Below are positions 33,086-42,343 of a stretch of DNA of 64,000 bases, one piece after another. Origin of the DNA: Psychromonas ossibalaenae ATCC BAA-1528 (GTDB taxonomy: Bacteria; Pseudomonadota; Gammaproteobacteria; Enterobacterales; Psychromonadaceae). The position numbers were made by a program, and so were the translations under genes. Positions within the stretch are counted from its first letter, which is position 1. Each line of letters begins with the position of its first letter. Under the pieces are notes generated by a model. The model was given only the letters and a program-made list of their open reading frames with translations, was not told where the DNA came from and did not search any database. The stretch lies in the NCBI RefSeq assembly GCF_000381745.1, contig NZ_KB906983.1, positions 1 to 64,000 on the forward strand. The letters run 5' to 3'.

Positions 33086-34554
33086 TGGGTAAGCCAACGG
33101 GATTTTTAGAGTTAGGTCGTGAACTGCCGGGTAAACTTCCGGTAAGTGAGCGTCTGAAAAATAACAAAGAGTTTGTACAAAACGATGAGTTTGGTCAGAA
33201 AATTAGTGACCAGGCTTCACGCTGTATGGACTGTGGTGTACCTTTCTGTCACAACGGTTGTCCGATTGGTAATATCATTCCTGAATTTAATGATGCGGTT
33301 TACCGTGAAAGCTGGTTAGAAGCCTGGGAAATACTAAGCTCTACTAATAACTTTCCAGAGTTCACCGGGCGTGTTTGTCCGGCTCCCTGTGAAAGCTCAT
33401 GTGTGCTGGGTATTAATCAGGATCCGATTACGATATGTAATATTGAAAAAACTATCGTCGAAAAAGCTTATGAGCTGGGTTATGTACAGCCTAAAATACC
33501 AACTGCACGTACCGGTAAAACCATTGCCGTTATCGGCAGTGGTCCTGCTGGTCTAGCGGCTGCTGAGCAGCTGAACAGTGCCGGTCATACGGTCACTGTT
33601 TACGAGCGGGATGAAAAAATCGGCGGCTTATTACGCTTTGGTATTCCTGATTTTAAACTGGGTATGGACGTTATCGATCGTAAAGTTGCGGTAATGGAAG
33701 CCGCCGGTATTAAGATGGTTGTGAATGCGCATATCGGTGTTGATTTTGATGCAAAAGAACTGCGCAAGCAGTTTGATGTTGTGCTGCTGACCGGCGGCTC
33801 TACTGTGCCGCGTGATCTGCCTATTCCCGGGCGGGATCTTAAAGGTGTTCATTTTGCGATGGAGTTCCTGAGTCAGAATAACCGCCGTGCTAATGATATG
33901 GATCTTAAAACTGAAGAAATTCATGCTCAAGATGACCATGTTATTGTTATCGGCGGCGGTGATACCGGTTCTGACTGTGTAGGCACTTCAAACCGTCATG
34001 GCGCAGCCAGCGTGACCCAGGTGGAAATCATGCCGATTCCACCAGAGCAGCGTACAGTGAATATGCCTTGGCCTTCATATCCGATGATCTTAAAAACGAC
34101 CACTTCCCATGAAGAAGGCGTAGATCGTCACTGGTCTATTTTAACTAAAGAGTTCATCGGTGATGAAAACGGCTGTGTTAAAGAGTTAGTGATTGCTGAT
34201 ATCGAATGGGAAAAAGCGCAGCCTGGACAGCGTCCTGGTTTTAAAGAGATTGAAGGCAGTGTACGTACTGTGCCTTGTACAAAAGCATTTTTAGCAATGG
34301 GCTTTTTACACCCGGAACCAACCGGTGTATTAGCACAGCTTGAAATTGCTTTAGATGAGCGCGGCAACGTGGAAACAGATGATTTCCAGACCAGCCAGAA
34401 AGGTGTATTTGCCGCTGGTGATATGCGTACCGGGCAGTCTCTGATTGTTCGTTGTATTAATGAAGGTCGTGAAGCGTCTCGTGCTATTGATGCGTACTTG
34501 ATGGGAAGCTCGAATCTTGAAGCAATGGCTGACTCTTTAATGTTAGCTGACTAA
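33085..34554 (+). CDS. gltD: Glutamate synthase (NADPH) small subunit
   Basis: This is 489 residues. The N-terminus carries the two 4Fe-4S cysteine sets (RCMDCGVPFCHNGCPIGN and CPAPCESSCVLG). It is followed by an FAD-binding Rossmann motif (AVIGSGPAGLAAAEQL) and an NADPH-binding motif (VIVIGGGDTGSDCVGTSNRHG). It passes electrons from NADPH to GltB. The start overlaps the gltB stop by one base, so the two are translationally coupled. A terminator follows. Confidence 0.97.
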   Translation: MGKPTGFLELGRELPGKLPVSERLKNNKEFVQNDEFGQKISDQASRCMDCGVPFCHNGCPIGNIIPEFNDAVYRESWLEAWEILSSTNNFPEFTGRVCPAPCESSCVLGINQDPITICNIEKTIVEKAYELGYVQPKIPTARTGKTIAVIGSGPAGLAAAEQLNSAGHTVTVYERDEKIGGLLRFGIPDFKLGMDVIDRKVAVMEAAGIKMVVNAHIGVDFDAKELRKQFDVVLLTGGSTVPRDLPIPGRDLKGVHFAMEFLSQNNRRANDMDLKTEEIHAQDDHVIVIGGGDTGSDCVGTSNRHGAASVTQVEIMPIPPEQRTVNMPWPSYPMILKTTTSHEEGVDRHWSILTKEFIGDENGCVKELVIADIEWEKAQPGQRPGFKEIEGSVRTVPCTKAFLAMGFLHPEPTGVLAQLEIALDERGNVETDDFQTSQKGVFAAGDMRTGQSLIVRCINEGREASRAIDAYLMGSSNLEAMADSLMLAD

Positions 34555-34573
34555 CCGCTTAATTTACGCTTAA

Positions 34574-34610
34574 GTCTCGGCCGAAATATCTTTTTCGGTC
34601 GAGACTATTT
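34574..34610 (+). terminator. Intrinsic terminator of gltBD
   Basis: GTCTCGGCCGAAA pairs with TTTCGGTCGAGAC (one G-T) and is followed by ATTTT. A short direct repeat TGTATAAACTCC occurs twice just downstream (about 34624-34650). Confidence 0.75.
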
Positions 34611-34867
34611 TAATTAACTCCCTTGTATAAACTCCCCTGTATAAACTCCACTCTAAGTTACTTTTCAAATATTTTAAGATTAAAATAATAAGTATAAAAC
34701 GCCAAAATGTTTTCCTAAAGGTTCACCTCAAGGCAATTTTTTTAAAAATATCGTGAGGCTAAGCTAGCAAATAAAAAACACTTTCCCGCCTTATTTTTAG
34801 GCCTTCCCACCCTAATTTATTTGATGCTTTACAGATAAAGATTAGATTACTCGATTTGAAAATTGCG
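34611..34867. other. Intergenic region between gltBD and the riboswitch promoter
   Basis: This is 257 bp, AT-rich, with no gene, hairpin or repeat beyond the short direct repeat near 34630 that I can support. Confidence 0.4.
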
Positions 34868-34876
34868 TGATATACT
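34868..34876 (+). promoter_or_regulatory. Extended -10 promoter element for the riboswitch transcript
   Basis: TGATATACT fits an extended -10 (TGN plus TATACT). It sits about 35 bp before the aptamer. The -35 (TTACTC region) is weak, as is common for extended -10 promoters. Confidence 0.5.
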
Positions 34877-34911
34877 GCGCCGCAAGAAGATGGGCAACCA
34901 TTTTTCTTGAA

Positions 34912-35076
34912 GTAGAGGCGCATTACCTATCAGTAACTTAGAGAAGATCGACAATCTGTGATCCTAAGTGAAAGGAGTTAATGCCGAAGTAGTATTAGGC
35001 TGTCAACCTAGCTATTGGTGTCGTTTTTAATAAAGGCGATATTGTCATGCCAGACCATGTCTGGGTGGAGAGCTAC
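34912..35076 (+). promoter_or_regulatory. Lysine riboswitch (L-box) aptamer
   Basis: The conserved core is visible in order: GTAGAGGCGCATTACC and AGTAAC, then GTGAAAGGAGTTAATGCCGA with AAGTAG, a P3 hairpin (AGTATTAGG with CCTAGCTATT), GGTGTCG, a P4 arm (AATAAAGGCGATATTGTCA), a P5 hairpin CCAGACCATGTCTGG, and the closing GTGGAGAGCTAC, where CTAC pairs with the opening GTAG (P1). Comparison is to the E. coli and B. subtilis lysC leaders recalled from knowledge. It lies about 215 bp before an NhaC-type transporter, which implies lysine-repressed expression. Confidence 0.88.
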
Positions 35077-35086
35077 AATACGTTGA

Positions 35087-35111
35087 ATATAAATAATGAA
35101 ATTATTTATAT
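35087..35111 (+). promoter_or_regulatory. Perfect AT hairpin after the lysine aptamer
   Basis: ATATAAATAAT and ATTATTTATAT form perfect 11-bp arms around GAA, starting 10 nt after the aptamer. There is no T tract, so it is not a standard terminator. It may be part of the expression platform or a stability element. Confidence 0.5.
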
Positions 35112-35292
35112 CACCTTAACTTGCTTCCCTTTGAATGCCTCATTTATCTATATAACATTCAATATTTTGATCAATATTGGTTATTTAGTTTCATATAATA
35201 AATTTTTTTGTTTTACAGCATTACGTTGAAAACAATCCCCTCTCTTGTGTAAAGAGTCAGGGTTTTTCTATGATTGAGAAAGGTAAAAATAA

Positions 35293-36861
35293 ATGACGTT
35301 AGTTGATTTCGCAACTTCCTCGCTGTCGGTATTACCGGCAATAATTGCACTGGGTTTAGCCATTATTACCCGTCGAGTATTAATCTCGTTGGGTTTAGGT
35401 ATTATCTTCGGTGCGCTGCTGTTAACGGATTTCTCTCTGTTAGAGTCAGGTAAATATATCTTCAATACGGTGAAAGGTGTTGTTATTGAAGATGGGGGCA
35501 TTAACACCTGGAATATGAGTATTGTTGCATTCTTAGTGTTACTGGGAATGATGACTGCACTGCTGACACTTTCCGGCGGTACACGTGCATTTGCTAACTG
35601 GGCGCTGGAGCATATTAAAGATAAACGCGGCGCGTCTTACCTGGCTGCATTTTTAGGTGTATTTATCTTTATTGATGATTACTTTAACAGTTTAGCTGTC
35701 GGCTCTATTTCCCGTCCTGTGACTGACAGGTTCGGTGTGTCTCGTTCAAAACTTGCCTATATTCTAGATTCTACGGCCGCACCTATGTGTATTTTAATGC
35801 CGGTTTCAAGCTGGGGCGCATACATCATGACTATTATCGGCGGTATTCTGCTTAGTCATGGTATTGCAGATTACTCTGCGCTGGGTGCTTATGTGCGTCT
35901 TATCCCGATGAACTTTTATGCGCTGTTTACTTTGTTAATGGTATTTGCGGTTATCTGGTTTAAGTTAGATATCGGTCTGATGAAAGAGCACGAAATAAAT
36001 GCTGAAGCACGCCTTAATGAGTCTCACAAAGAAGATGAAGATCATGTTGATTTACATGATGAGTTTGGTGTTGAAGAAAGTGAGCACGGTAAAGTAAGTG
36101 ATCTTATTTTTCCGATTACCACTCTGATTCTGGCTACGCTGTTTTTCATGCTGTATACGGGTAACCAGGCGCTGAGCAGCAGCGAACTGCCGTTTTCTGT
36201 GCTAGGTGCTTTTGAAAATACTGATGTAGGTGCATCGCTTTGTTACGGCGCTCTGGTCGGACTGATGTTTTCTTTAATCACTGTATTCAAGCAGAAACTG
36301 GCGCCGAAGTTAATCGGCAAAGCGTTATGGATTGGTGCCCGCTCTATGTTCGGTGCGATCATTATCCTGTTCTTTGCATGGTCAATCGGTAGTGTTATCG
36401 GCGATATGAAAACCGGCGCATATCTGTCTTCACTAGTACAGGGTAATATCGGCTTACACTGGCTGCCGGTAATATTATTTATATTGTCTGGTTTAATGGC
36501 GTTTTCAACGGGTACCTCATGGGGTACATTCGGTATTATGCTTCCGATTGCAGGTGATATGGCGGCTGCTTCTGATATCAGTTTAATGCTGCCTGTATTA
36601 AGTGCGGTATTAGCAGGTTCAGTATTCGGCGATCACTGTTCACCAATTTCAGATACAACTATTCTGTCATCAACGGGCGCACGCTGTAAGCATATTGATC
36701 ACGTTGCCACGCAGCTTCCGTATGCATTATCTATGGCCGCAGTTTCTAGTGTTGGTTTTATAGTGTTAGGCTTTACTGCTTCTGTGCTTATGTCATTAGC
36801 TGCTTCTTTCGCCGTATTTAGTATGGTGATTGCTATTATGAAGATGCTGTCCAAAAGATAA
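35293..36861 (+). CDS. NhaC-family Na+/H+ antiporter-like lysine transporter (LysW type)
   Basis: This is a 522-residue inner-membrane protein with about 11-12 hydrophobic segments and an acidic cytoplasmic loop (residues about 236-272, ESHKEDEDHVDLHDEFGVEESEH). Family signatures are FIFIDDYFNSLAVGSISRPVTDRFGVSRSKLAYILDSTAAP near residue 130 and GSVFGDHCSPISDTTILSSTGA near residue 440. Sequence alone says NhaC-type antiporter. The upstream lysine riboswitch matches the known group of L-box-controlled transporters called LysW, so lysine import is the better guess. GAGAAAGG precedes the ATG. A terminator follows the gene. Confidence 0.9.
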   Translation: MTLVDFATSSLSVLPAIIALGLAIITRRVLISLGLGIIFGALLLTDFSLLESGKYIFNTVKGVVIEDGGINTWNMSIVAFLVLLGMMTALLTLSGGTRAFANWALEHIKDKRGASYLAAFLGVFIFIDDYFNSLAVGSISRPVTDRFGVSRSKLAYILDSTAAPMCILMPVSSWGAYIMTIIGGILLSHGIADYSALGAYVRLIPMNFYALFTLLMVFAVIWFKLDIGLMKEHEINAEARLNESHKEDEDHVDLHDEFGVEESEHGKVSDLIFPITTLILATLFFMLYTGNQALSSSELPFSVLGAFENTDVGASLCYGALVGLMFSLITVFKQKLAPKLIGKALWIGARSMFGAIIILFFAWSIGSVIGDMKTGAYLSSLVQGNIGLHWLPVILFILSGLMAFSTGTSWGTFGIMLPIAGDMAAASDISLMLPVLSAVLAGSVFGDHCSPISDTTILSSTGARCKHIDHVATQLPYALSMAAVSSVGFIVLGFTASVLMSLAASFAVFSMVIAIMKMLSKR

Positions 36862-36883
36862 TTCGGATAAAACTATCTTTTCA

Positions 36884-36908
36884 AAAAACCAGCCTTGTGC
36901 TGGTTTTT
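36884..36908 (+). terminator. Intrinsic terminator of the lysine transporter gene
   Basis: AAACCAGC pairs with GCTGGTTT around CTTGT and is followed by a T run. Confidence 0.85.
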
Positions 36909-37036
36909 TTATGCCTGGCAGCATTCTGGATAACTAAGTGAGCAGTATAAAAGGTATTAAATAGCTAATATCAATTTCACTTCAGATCACGTAAACTACG
37001 CGCTTAATTTTTGACCCCTTATTTTTCAGGTGAACC

Positions 37037-38647
37037 ATGATACGTCTTAACCAAGTTAAATTACCACTAGATCACAGCGATGATGCATTACAGAAATTTG
37101 TCTTAGATAAATTATCCGTTTCTGAGCAGCAGTTAGTGGATATCCATGTATTTAAACGTGGTTATGATGCGCGTAAACGTAATGTTATTACTTTGATTTA
37201 TACGCTGGATATCACACTTGAAAATGTAGATGAGCAGCAGATATTAAAGCGTTTTGAAAAAGATCAGAATGTGCGGGTTTCTCCCGACACTGAGTATAAA
37301 TATGTAACTCAGGCACCTGCGGATTTAAGTGAGCGTCCAGTTGTGATCGGCATGGGACCGTGCGGTTTATTTACCGGTTTGATTCTTGCGCAGATGGGCT
37401 TTAAACCGATTATTTTAGAGCGTGGTAAATCGGTTCATGAACGTGCCAAAGATACCTTCCGTTTCTGGCGTACAGGTGAATTAAACACTGAATCCAACGT
37501 ACAGTTCGGAGAAGGCGGCGCGGGTACTTTTTCCGATGGTAAATTATACAGTCAGGTGAAAGATCCGGGTTTCTTAGGCCTGAAAGTTAAACAGGAATTT
37601 GTTGCTGCCGGCGCACCTGCGGAAATAATCTACGTTAGTAAACCACATATCGGTACTTATAAACTGGTCACTATGGTTGAACGCATGCGCAGTAAAATCA
37701 TCGAGCTAGGCGGCGAGATTCGTTTTGAAACGCGGGTTGATGAGATCAATATAGAAGATAATCAGGTGACCGGCGTGACCTTAAGCGACGGAGAAGTGAT
37801 TGACTCTAAGTACGTTACATTAGCGATTGGTCATAGCGCACGTGATACCGTGCAGATGCTTCACGATAAAGGTGTTCATCTGCAGGCGCAGTCTTTCTCT
37901 GTCGGTTTCAGAATTGAACATAAACAGGAAATGATTGATAAATGCCGCTTTGGCATTAATGCCGGGCATCCTATTTTAGGTGCTGCTGATTATAAACTTG
38001 TGCATCACTGTAAAAACGGGCGCAGTGTTTATAGCTTCTGTATGTGTCCGGGTGGTGTAGTGGTGGCTGCTACCTCGGAAAAAGAGGCGGTGGTAACTAA
38101 CGGTATGAGCCAGTATTCGCGCAGCGAACGTAATGCTAACAGTGCGATTGTAGTGGGCATCTCGCCAAGTGATTTTGATAACGATCCGCTCCAGGGCATT
38201 GCGCTGCAGCGTCAGTTAGAGCGTAATGCTTATATTTTAGGCGGTAGTAACTACGATGCTCCTGCGCAGCGTGTAGGTGATTTCTTAGCAGCTCAAGACG
38301 CTAAACCGTTCGGTCCTATTGAACCTTCCTATAAACCGAATGTTAAAATGACCGATTTAAGCACCAGTCTGCCTGATTTTGCCATTGATGCGATCCGCGA
38401 AGCGCTGCCGGCTTTTGATAAAAAGATCCGTGGTTTTACGACTGCCGATGCAATGCTTACCGGCGTAGAAACGCGTACCTCGTCACCCGTACAGATAAAG
38501 CGCGGTCAGGATTACCAGAGCATCAATACCAAAGGTTTATACCCGGGCGGAGAAGGTGCCGGCTATGCGGGTGGTATTTTATCTGCCGGAATCGACGGTA
38601 TTAAAATTGCTGAAGCAGTTGCACTGGATATGCTTAAAGCTCAATAA
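37037..38647 (+). CDS. FAD-dependent dehydrogenase (COG2509-like NAD(P)/FAD oxidoreductase)
   Basis: This is 536 residues. A small N-terminal domain (about 1-95, LDHSDDALQKFVLDKLSVSEQQLVDIHVFKRGYDARKR) precedes the FAD-binding motif PVVIGMGPCGLFTGLILAQMGFKPIILERGK. It is followed by FGEGGAGTFSDGKLYSQVKDPG, a typical second motif, and the C-terminal GLYPGGEGAGYAGGILSAGIDGIKIAEAVA. Widely conserved in bacteria; the substrate is unknown. The start follows TTCAGGTGAACC. It is probably monocistronic. A family-B repeat follows directly. Confidence 0.9.
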   Translation: MIRLNQVKLPLDHSDDALQKFVLDKLSVSEQQLVDIHVFKRGYDARKRNVITLIYTLDITLENVDEQQILKRFEKDQNVRVSPDTEYKYVTQAPADLSERPVVIGMGPCGLFTGLILAQMGFKPIILERGKSVHERAKDTFRFWRTGELNTESNVQFGEGGAGTFSDGKLYSQVKDPGFLGLKVKQEFVAAGAPAEIIYVSKPHIGTYKLVTMVERMRSKIIELGGEIRFETRVDEINIEDNQVTGVTLSDGEVIDSKYVTLAIGHSARDTVQMLHDKGVHLQAQSFSVGFRIEHKQEMIDKCRFGINAGHPILGAADYKLVHHCKNGRSVYSFCMCPGGVVVAATSEKEAVVTNGMSQYSRSERNANSAIVVGISPSDFDNDPLQGIALQRQLERNAYILGGSNYDAPAQRVGDFLAAQDAKPFGPIEPSYKPNVKMTDLSTSLPDFAIDAIREALPAFDKKIRGFTTADAMLTGVETRTSSPVQIKRGQDYQSINTKGLYPGGEGAGYAGGILSAGIDGIKIAEAVALDMLKAQ

Positions 38648-38653
38648 AACAGT

Positions 38654-38819
38654 TAATACCAAACTGATTAAGTAAATGGTCATTTTTAGGCGCAGGAAAA
38701 ATCAATACTAGCAAGGCATTAATTGATGTAACTAGTCATTCTAATTACGAAATTAATAACGAAGATAGAATTTATTTTAACCAGCATAAAAGATCAGAGG
38801 CTTATTCAGATTGGTATAA
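38654..38819. repeat. Family-B miniature repeat, copy 2 (complete)
   Basis: This is about 166 bp with terminal inverted repeats: TAATACCAAACTGATTAAG at the left and CTTATTCAGATTGGTATAA at the right (about 15 of 17 paired in ATACCAA..AAG). Inner parts (TGGTCATTTTT, GCGCAGGAAAAAT) are shared with the partial copy at 1-128. It lies between the FAD dehydrogenase and the convergent GGDEF gene. Confidence 0.75.
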
Positions 38820-38833
38820 CAGCCTTCATTAAT

Positions 38834-38863
38834 AAAAAATCCGAAAAGAATTTCGGCTTTTTT
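38834..38863. terminator. Bidirectional terminator between convergent genes
   Basis: CCGAAA and TTTCGG arms are flanked by A6 on the left and T6 on the right, so both strands end in T tracts. Confidence 0.75.
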
Positions 38864-38864
38864 A

Positions 38865-41147
38865 TTACTTACTCTTCACCCCTGTTTTTTCTTCAGTGGT
38901 TAGATCCTGATAAGAGAAAAAGCGGCCTTTGCCTAAATTTTTCGCTTTATAGAGGGCGGTATCTGCATGGTGAATAAAGTCTTCTAAACTCAGCGCATCC
39001 TGCGGCGAGATTGAAATACCGATTGTTACACTAATATTGATCCGTTCTCCGTCAATAAACATAGGTTTTGCTATTGTATCAATTATTTTTTGTGCCGGAG
39101 TCAGTGCATCAAACTTACCGTTCACACTGTTAACGATGACGGCAAATTCATCACCTCCTAAACGTGCTGTCAAGTCAGAACTACGTACCGTACTGCGCAG
39201 ACGTTGAGCCACTTTCTGCAGTACTTTATCACCCATATTATGACCAAAAGTATCGTTGACCGGTTTAAAGTTATCTAAATCCAGCAGTAACAAACCAACA
39301 CTTAACTGCAGCCTCTGCTTCACAGCTAATGCATGCTGCAGCTCCCGGTTAAAATGACGCCGGTTAGCAAGATCCGTCAGCGGGTCGGTGAGTACTAAGT
39401 GCTGGATTGCTTCTTCATCTTTTTTACGTTGAGTTATATCGCGGATAACGGCGGTGTATTTTATTTCACCTTGAAACTCAGACTGACCTAAAAATATTTC
39501 AACCGGGAATGTTGTGCCGTTGGCACGTTTAAGCACCTGTTCACGTCCGCCGACCTCTACTGAGTCCCGGCTTTTTGCAAAATGTTCGCTGATGATATGT
39601 TTACCTTGAGGGTCATGAGCTTCCTGCATCAACATTGTAATACTTTGATTAAACAGTTCATCTTCACTGTAACCGAGCATCATTTCAGCCGCGGTATTAA
39701 TGCTTTCAATATAACCATAGCGGCTGGTAGTGATGATGGCATCATGCACTGTATTCAAAATGGTATTAATTCTGCGCTGGCTTTCTAATGCACTTTTTCT
39801 ATCATTATCGGCATTTTTTTGTAATTCAATTAAATGATTCGCCAGTGTTAAAGCCTGATCGGTTTTTTGTTCACTTTTAGCCTGCAGCTCTTTAATCTCT
39901 TCAAGCTGCCTTAATGTTGTTAAGTTCATTTCTGTTAGTGATTTCTGGCTGCTGCGGCGTTTTCTTTCATAGTGTTTAAAAATACGGATTGAGCGGATCA
40001 TCTGTTTAATTTCAAAAATCTGATCTGGGTGAAATACAATCTGCTTACTGTGGTGATAGCGGGCCTGTGAAACCATGGACTGGGTAACTTTCTGTATCGG
40101 CAGGATCACTTTTTTAAACATGATATAACTGAAAAACAATAAGGTAATAATGCATAAAAGCATAACGGCCTGGATTCGCTCTTTGATACCGTCCTGTATT
40201 AAATGAATTTGTTCACCGACATTAAAAATTTTGCTTTTCAGCTCTATTTCAATGTGCTGATCCAATATCCCTAGCGCTTTTAACGCTTTATTATCTAAGC
40301 TTTGGGAGTGACTAAGATCAATTGTTTTACGTGTAGTAAGAGGTCTCTTGAGGTTGTTTAACAGCCCCTGATAATGGTTAATGGTCTGCTGAAAAGTCCT
40401 TAATGCCAGTTTTTCTTCGGCAGCAAGGTCCATTTTAAAATATTTTTCAATGTTAATAAGCAGTAAATTAATCTTCTCTTGAGCTTTAACTGCATAAGCG
40501 CTATCGCCTCGTATTTGTAAATTTTTTATATGATGGATCATGCCCCCGTAACCTAACTGAGCAACTATTTCTGTATACAAGCTAAACTTATCAGTTCGAA
40601 TAGAAAGATTTTTTTCCTCCTGATGGTTAAATTTCCGGTTGTTCTGCTCAAGCACAGTTAAGCCGCGCAGTGCGGGCTGATCATTAGTTTGTAGAAAGGA
40701 GTCTATTTTTTTTATTGAGCTGCTCCCCTGAAATAAATGCGGAAGCTGGTTTACTTTAGTCTGATAGTTTTTTATTACAGCCTGGATATCGTTAAGTGCA
40801 TAACGTTCTGCATTGCTTAGCTGAAAAGAAAGGTAGAGTTTGATAATGGCTTCGACCTGATGAATATCTTCTTTAATGCTCGAGAGCTGTTCTGGATTAT
40901 TATTAATAATGGAATTTTTTAATTTATGGATCATTCCTCCATAACCGAGAAAAGAGCGAATGGAATTTTCTAAATTAATTTTTTCTGATTGCTCAACTTG
41001 TACTTCATCCCATAAAATCTGAATTTTAAATACCTTATCACTAATTGTCTGCATGCTTGCCACCTGAATCAACGTCATTATCAGGATTAGTGAAATAAGC
41101 AGAAAACTAATTAATTTGAGAGTAATATGACGAGATAATATATTCAT
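38865..41147 (-). CDS. Membrane diguanylate cyclase with duplicated GYGGMIH sensor, PAS and GGDEF
   Basis: This is 760 residues from ATG 41147 (AAAGGGATTTTC upstream); the longer frame to 41264 adds non-signal sequence. TM1 is about 10-28. The periplasmic region carries two copies of one motif, FLGYGGMIHKLKN and QLGYGGMIHHIKN, each followed by a helical stretch ending in an acidic, aromatic segment. TM2 is about 330-350, then a coiled coil, PAS (about 455-575, TVHDAIITTSRYGYIESINTAAE) and GGDEF (about 590-745). The active site GGDEF is intact, and an RSSD I-site lies five residues upstream, so product-inhibited c-di-GMP synthesis is expected. The ligand of the sensor is unknown. Confidence 0.88.
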   Translation of the reverse strand: MNILSRHITLKLISFLLISLILIMTLIQVASMQTISDKVFKIQILWDEVQVEQSEKINLENSIRSFLGYGGMIHKLKNSIINNNPEQLSSIKEDIHQVEAIIKLYLSFQLSNAERYALNDIQAVIKNYQTKVNQLPHLFQGSSSIKKIDSFLQTNDQPALRGLTVLEQNNRKFNHQEEKNLSIRTDKFSLYTEIVAQLGYGGMIHHIKNLQIRGDSAYAVKAQEKINLLLINIEKYFKMDLAAEEKLALRTFQQTINHYQGLLNNLKRPLTTRKTIDLSHSQSLDNKALKALGILDQHIEIELKSKIFNVGEQIHLIQDGIKERIQAVMLLCIITLLFFSYIMFKKVILPIQKVTQSMVSQARYHHSKQIVFHPDQIFEIKQMIRSIRIFKHYERKRRSSQKSLTEMNLTTLRQLEEIKELQAKSEQKTDQALTLANHLIELQKNADNDRKSALESQRRINTILNTVHDAIITTSRYGYIESINTAAEMMLGYSEDELFNQSITMLMQEAHDPQGKHIISEHFAKSRDSVEVGGREQVLKRANGTTFPVEIFLGQSEFQGEIKYTAVIRDITQRKKDEEAIQHLVLTDPLTDLANRRHFNRELQHALAVKQRLQLSVGLLLLDLDNFKPVNDTFGHNMGDKVLQKVAQRLRSTVRSSDLTARLGGDEFAVIVNSVNGKFDALTPAQKIIDTIAKPMFIDGERINISVTIGISISPQDALSLEDFIHHADTALYKAKNLGKGRFFSYQDLTTEEKTGVKSK

Positions 41148-41336
41148 GAAAATCCCTTTATGGTATACCCGTTTAATATATATAAGAGATATGCAGACAT
41201 GATGTTTAATTAGACTGGTATAAGTATTAAAAGTAGTTGCTTGTATAATTTTTGTAAAATACACAAAGGGAAGATCATGCTAAAAACGGCGGTTAGCTAA
41301 CACTCTATTCTTTTTAATTTTAATTTAGGAATAAAT

Positions 41337-42266
41337 ATGAAAATTGTATTACTAGATGCACTGACTCTTGGGGATACAGATTTATCTGCTTTGGATCATC
41401 TTGGCCAACTGACAACGTACGCAACGACATCCAGTGAACAAAGGTTAGCCCATATTGCAGACAGTGATGTGATTATTACTAACAAAGTTTTAATCGATAA
41501 AGCTGTTATACAGGCAAGTCCGCAGCTTAAATTAATCTGTATTGCTGCTACCGGGACGAATAATGTTGATCTGAGTGCTGCTGTCGATGCGGGAGTGGCT
41601 GTGAAAAATGTATCGGGTTATTCCACAGAGAGTGTGGCGCAGTCAACTTTTGCAATGCTTTTTCAGTTGATACACCAAAGCCGTTATTATGATAATTACA
41701 CACAGTCCAAAGCCTGGTGTGAAAGTCCTGTTTTTACCCATATCAGCAGTCCATTTTCAGAAATAAAAGGAAAACGCTGGGGCATTATCGGTATGGGAGC
41801 AATTGGTCAGCGGGTTGCTGAAATCGCCGCTGTGTTCGGCTGTGAGCTTTGTTATTATTCAACATCCGGCAAAAACAGTCAGCAGGCCTATCAGCAGGTT
41901 AGTTTATCTGAATTAATAACAAGCTGCGATATTATTACCATCCACGCTCCGCTTAATGGACAAACAGAAAACTTAATTGATCAGCAGGTCTTAAAGTCTG
42001 TCAGGCAGGGCGCTGTTATTCTTAATTTAGGACGCGGTGGTATTATTGATGAGACCGCTATGGCAAAAGCGATTGATGAGTATGAGGTTTACCATGGTAC
42101 GGATGTATTAGCTGTCGAGCCGATGGAGAGCAGTCATCCCTATTTCTCAGTTAAGCAGCAGTCACGTTTATTAATAACACCGCATACAGCCTGGGCTAGC
42201 TCTCAAGCACGGCAGACACTTGTGAATGCCATTGTTAATAATATAAACAGTTTTAATATTTCGTGA
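41337..42266 (+). CDS. D-2-hydroxyacid dehydrogenase (glycerate dehydrogenase-like)
   Basis: This is a 309-residue NAD(P)-dependent cytoplasmic enzyme. The cofactor motif is GIIGMGAIGQRVAEIAAVFG. Catalytic residues of the family are seen: Arg in LNLGRGGIIDE, Glu in VLAVEPM and His in LITPHTAWAS. CIAATGTNNVDL and SGYSTESVAQSTFAMLF fit the HprA/glycerate dehydrogenase subgroup. The substrate (hydroxypyruvate/glycerate or another 2-ketoacid) is uncertain. TTAGGAATAA precedes the ATG. It ends in a strong bidirectional terminator. Confidence 0.88.
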   Translation: MKIVLLDALTLGDTDLSALDHLGQLTTYATTSSEQRLAHIADSDVIITNKVLIDKAVIQASPQLKLICIAATGTNNVDLSAAVDAGVAVKNVSGYSTESVAQSTFAMLFQLIHQSRYYDNYTQSKAWCESPVFTHISSPFSEIKGKRWGIIGMGAIGQRVAEIAAVFGCELCYYSTSGKNSQQAYQQVSLSELITSCDIITIHAPLNGQTENLIDQQVLKSVRQGAVILNLGRGGIIDETAMAKAIDEYEVYHGTDVLAVEPMESSHPYFSVKQQSRLLITPHTAWASSQARQTLVNAIVNNINSFNIS

Positions 42267-42275
42267 TAAAGAAGT

Positions 42276-42309
42276 AAAAAAGCCCTTCAGTAAGCTGAAG
42301 GGCTTTTTT
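42276..42309. terminator. Strong bidirectional terminator
   Basis: AAAAAGCCCTTCAG and CTGAAGGGCTTTTT form 14-bp perfect arms around TAAG with T tracts on both strands, between convergent genes. Confidence 0.9.
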
Positions 42310-42343
42310 ACTCTACTCAGCATTAAGCCGAAAAATCAGTTTG

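Noticed and set aside
35047-35229. 60-codon frame after the lysine aptamer
   Set aside because: It starts inside the P4/P5 part of the riboswitch, lacks a ribosome binding site and is best explained as leader RNA.
37481-37580. Lack of a recognisable substrate for the FAD dehydrogenase as evidence of a novel pathway
   Set aside because: The family is widespread and the gene is isolated, so nothing in this window points to a new pathway.
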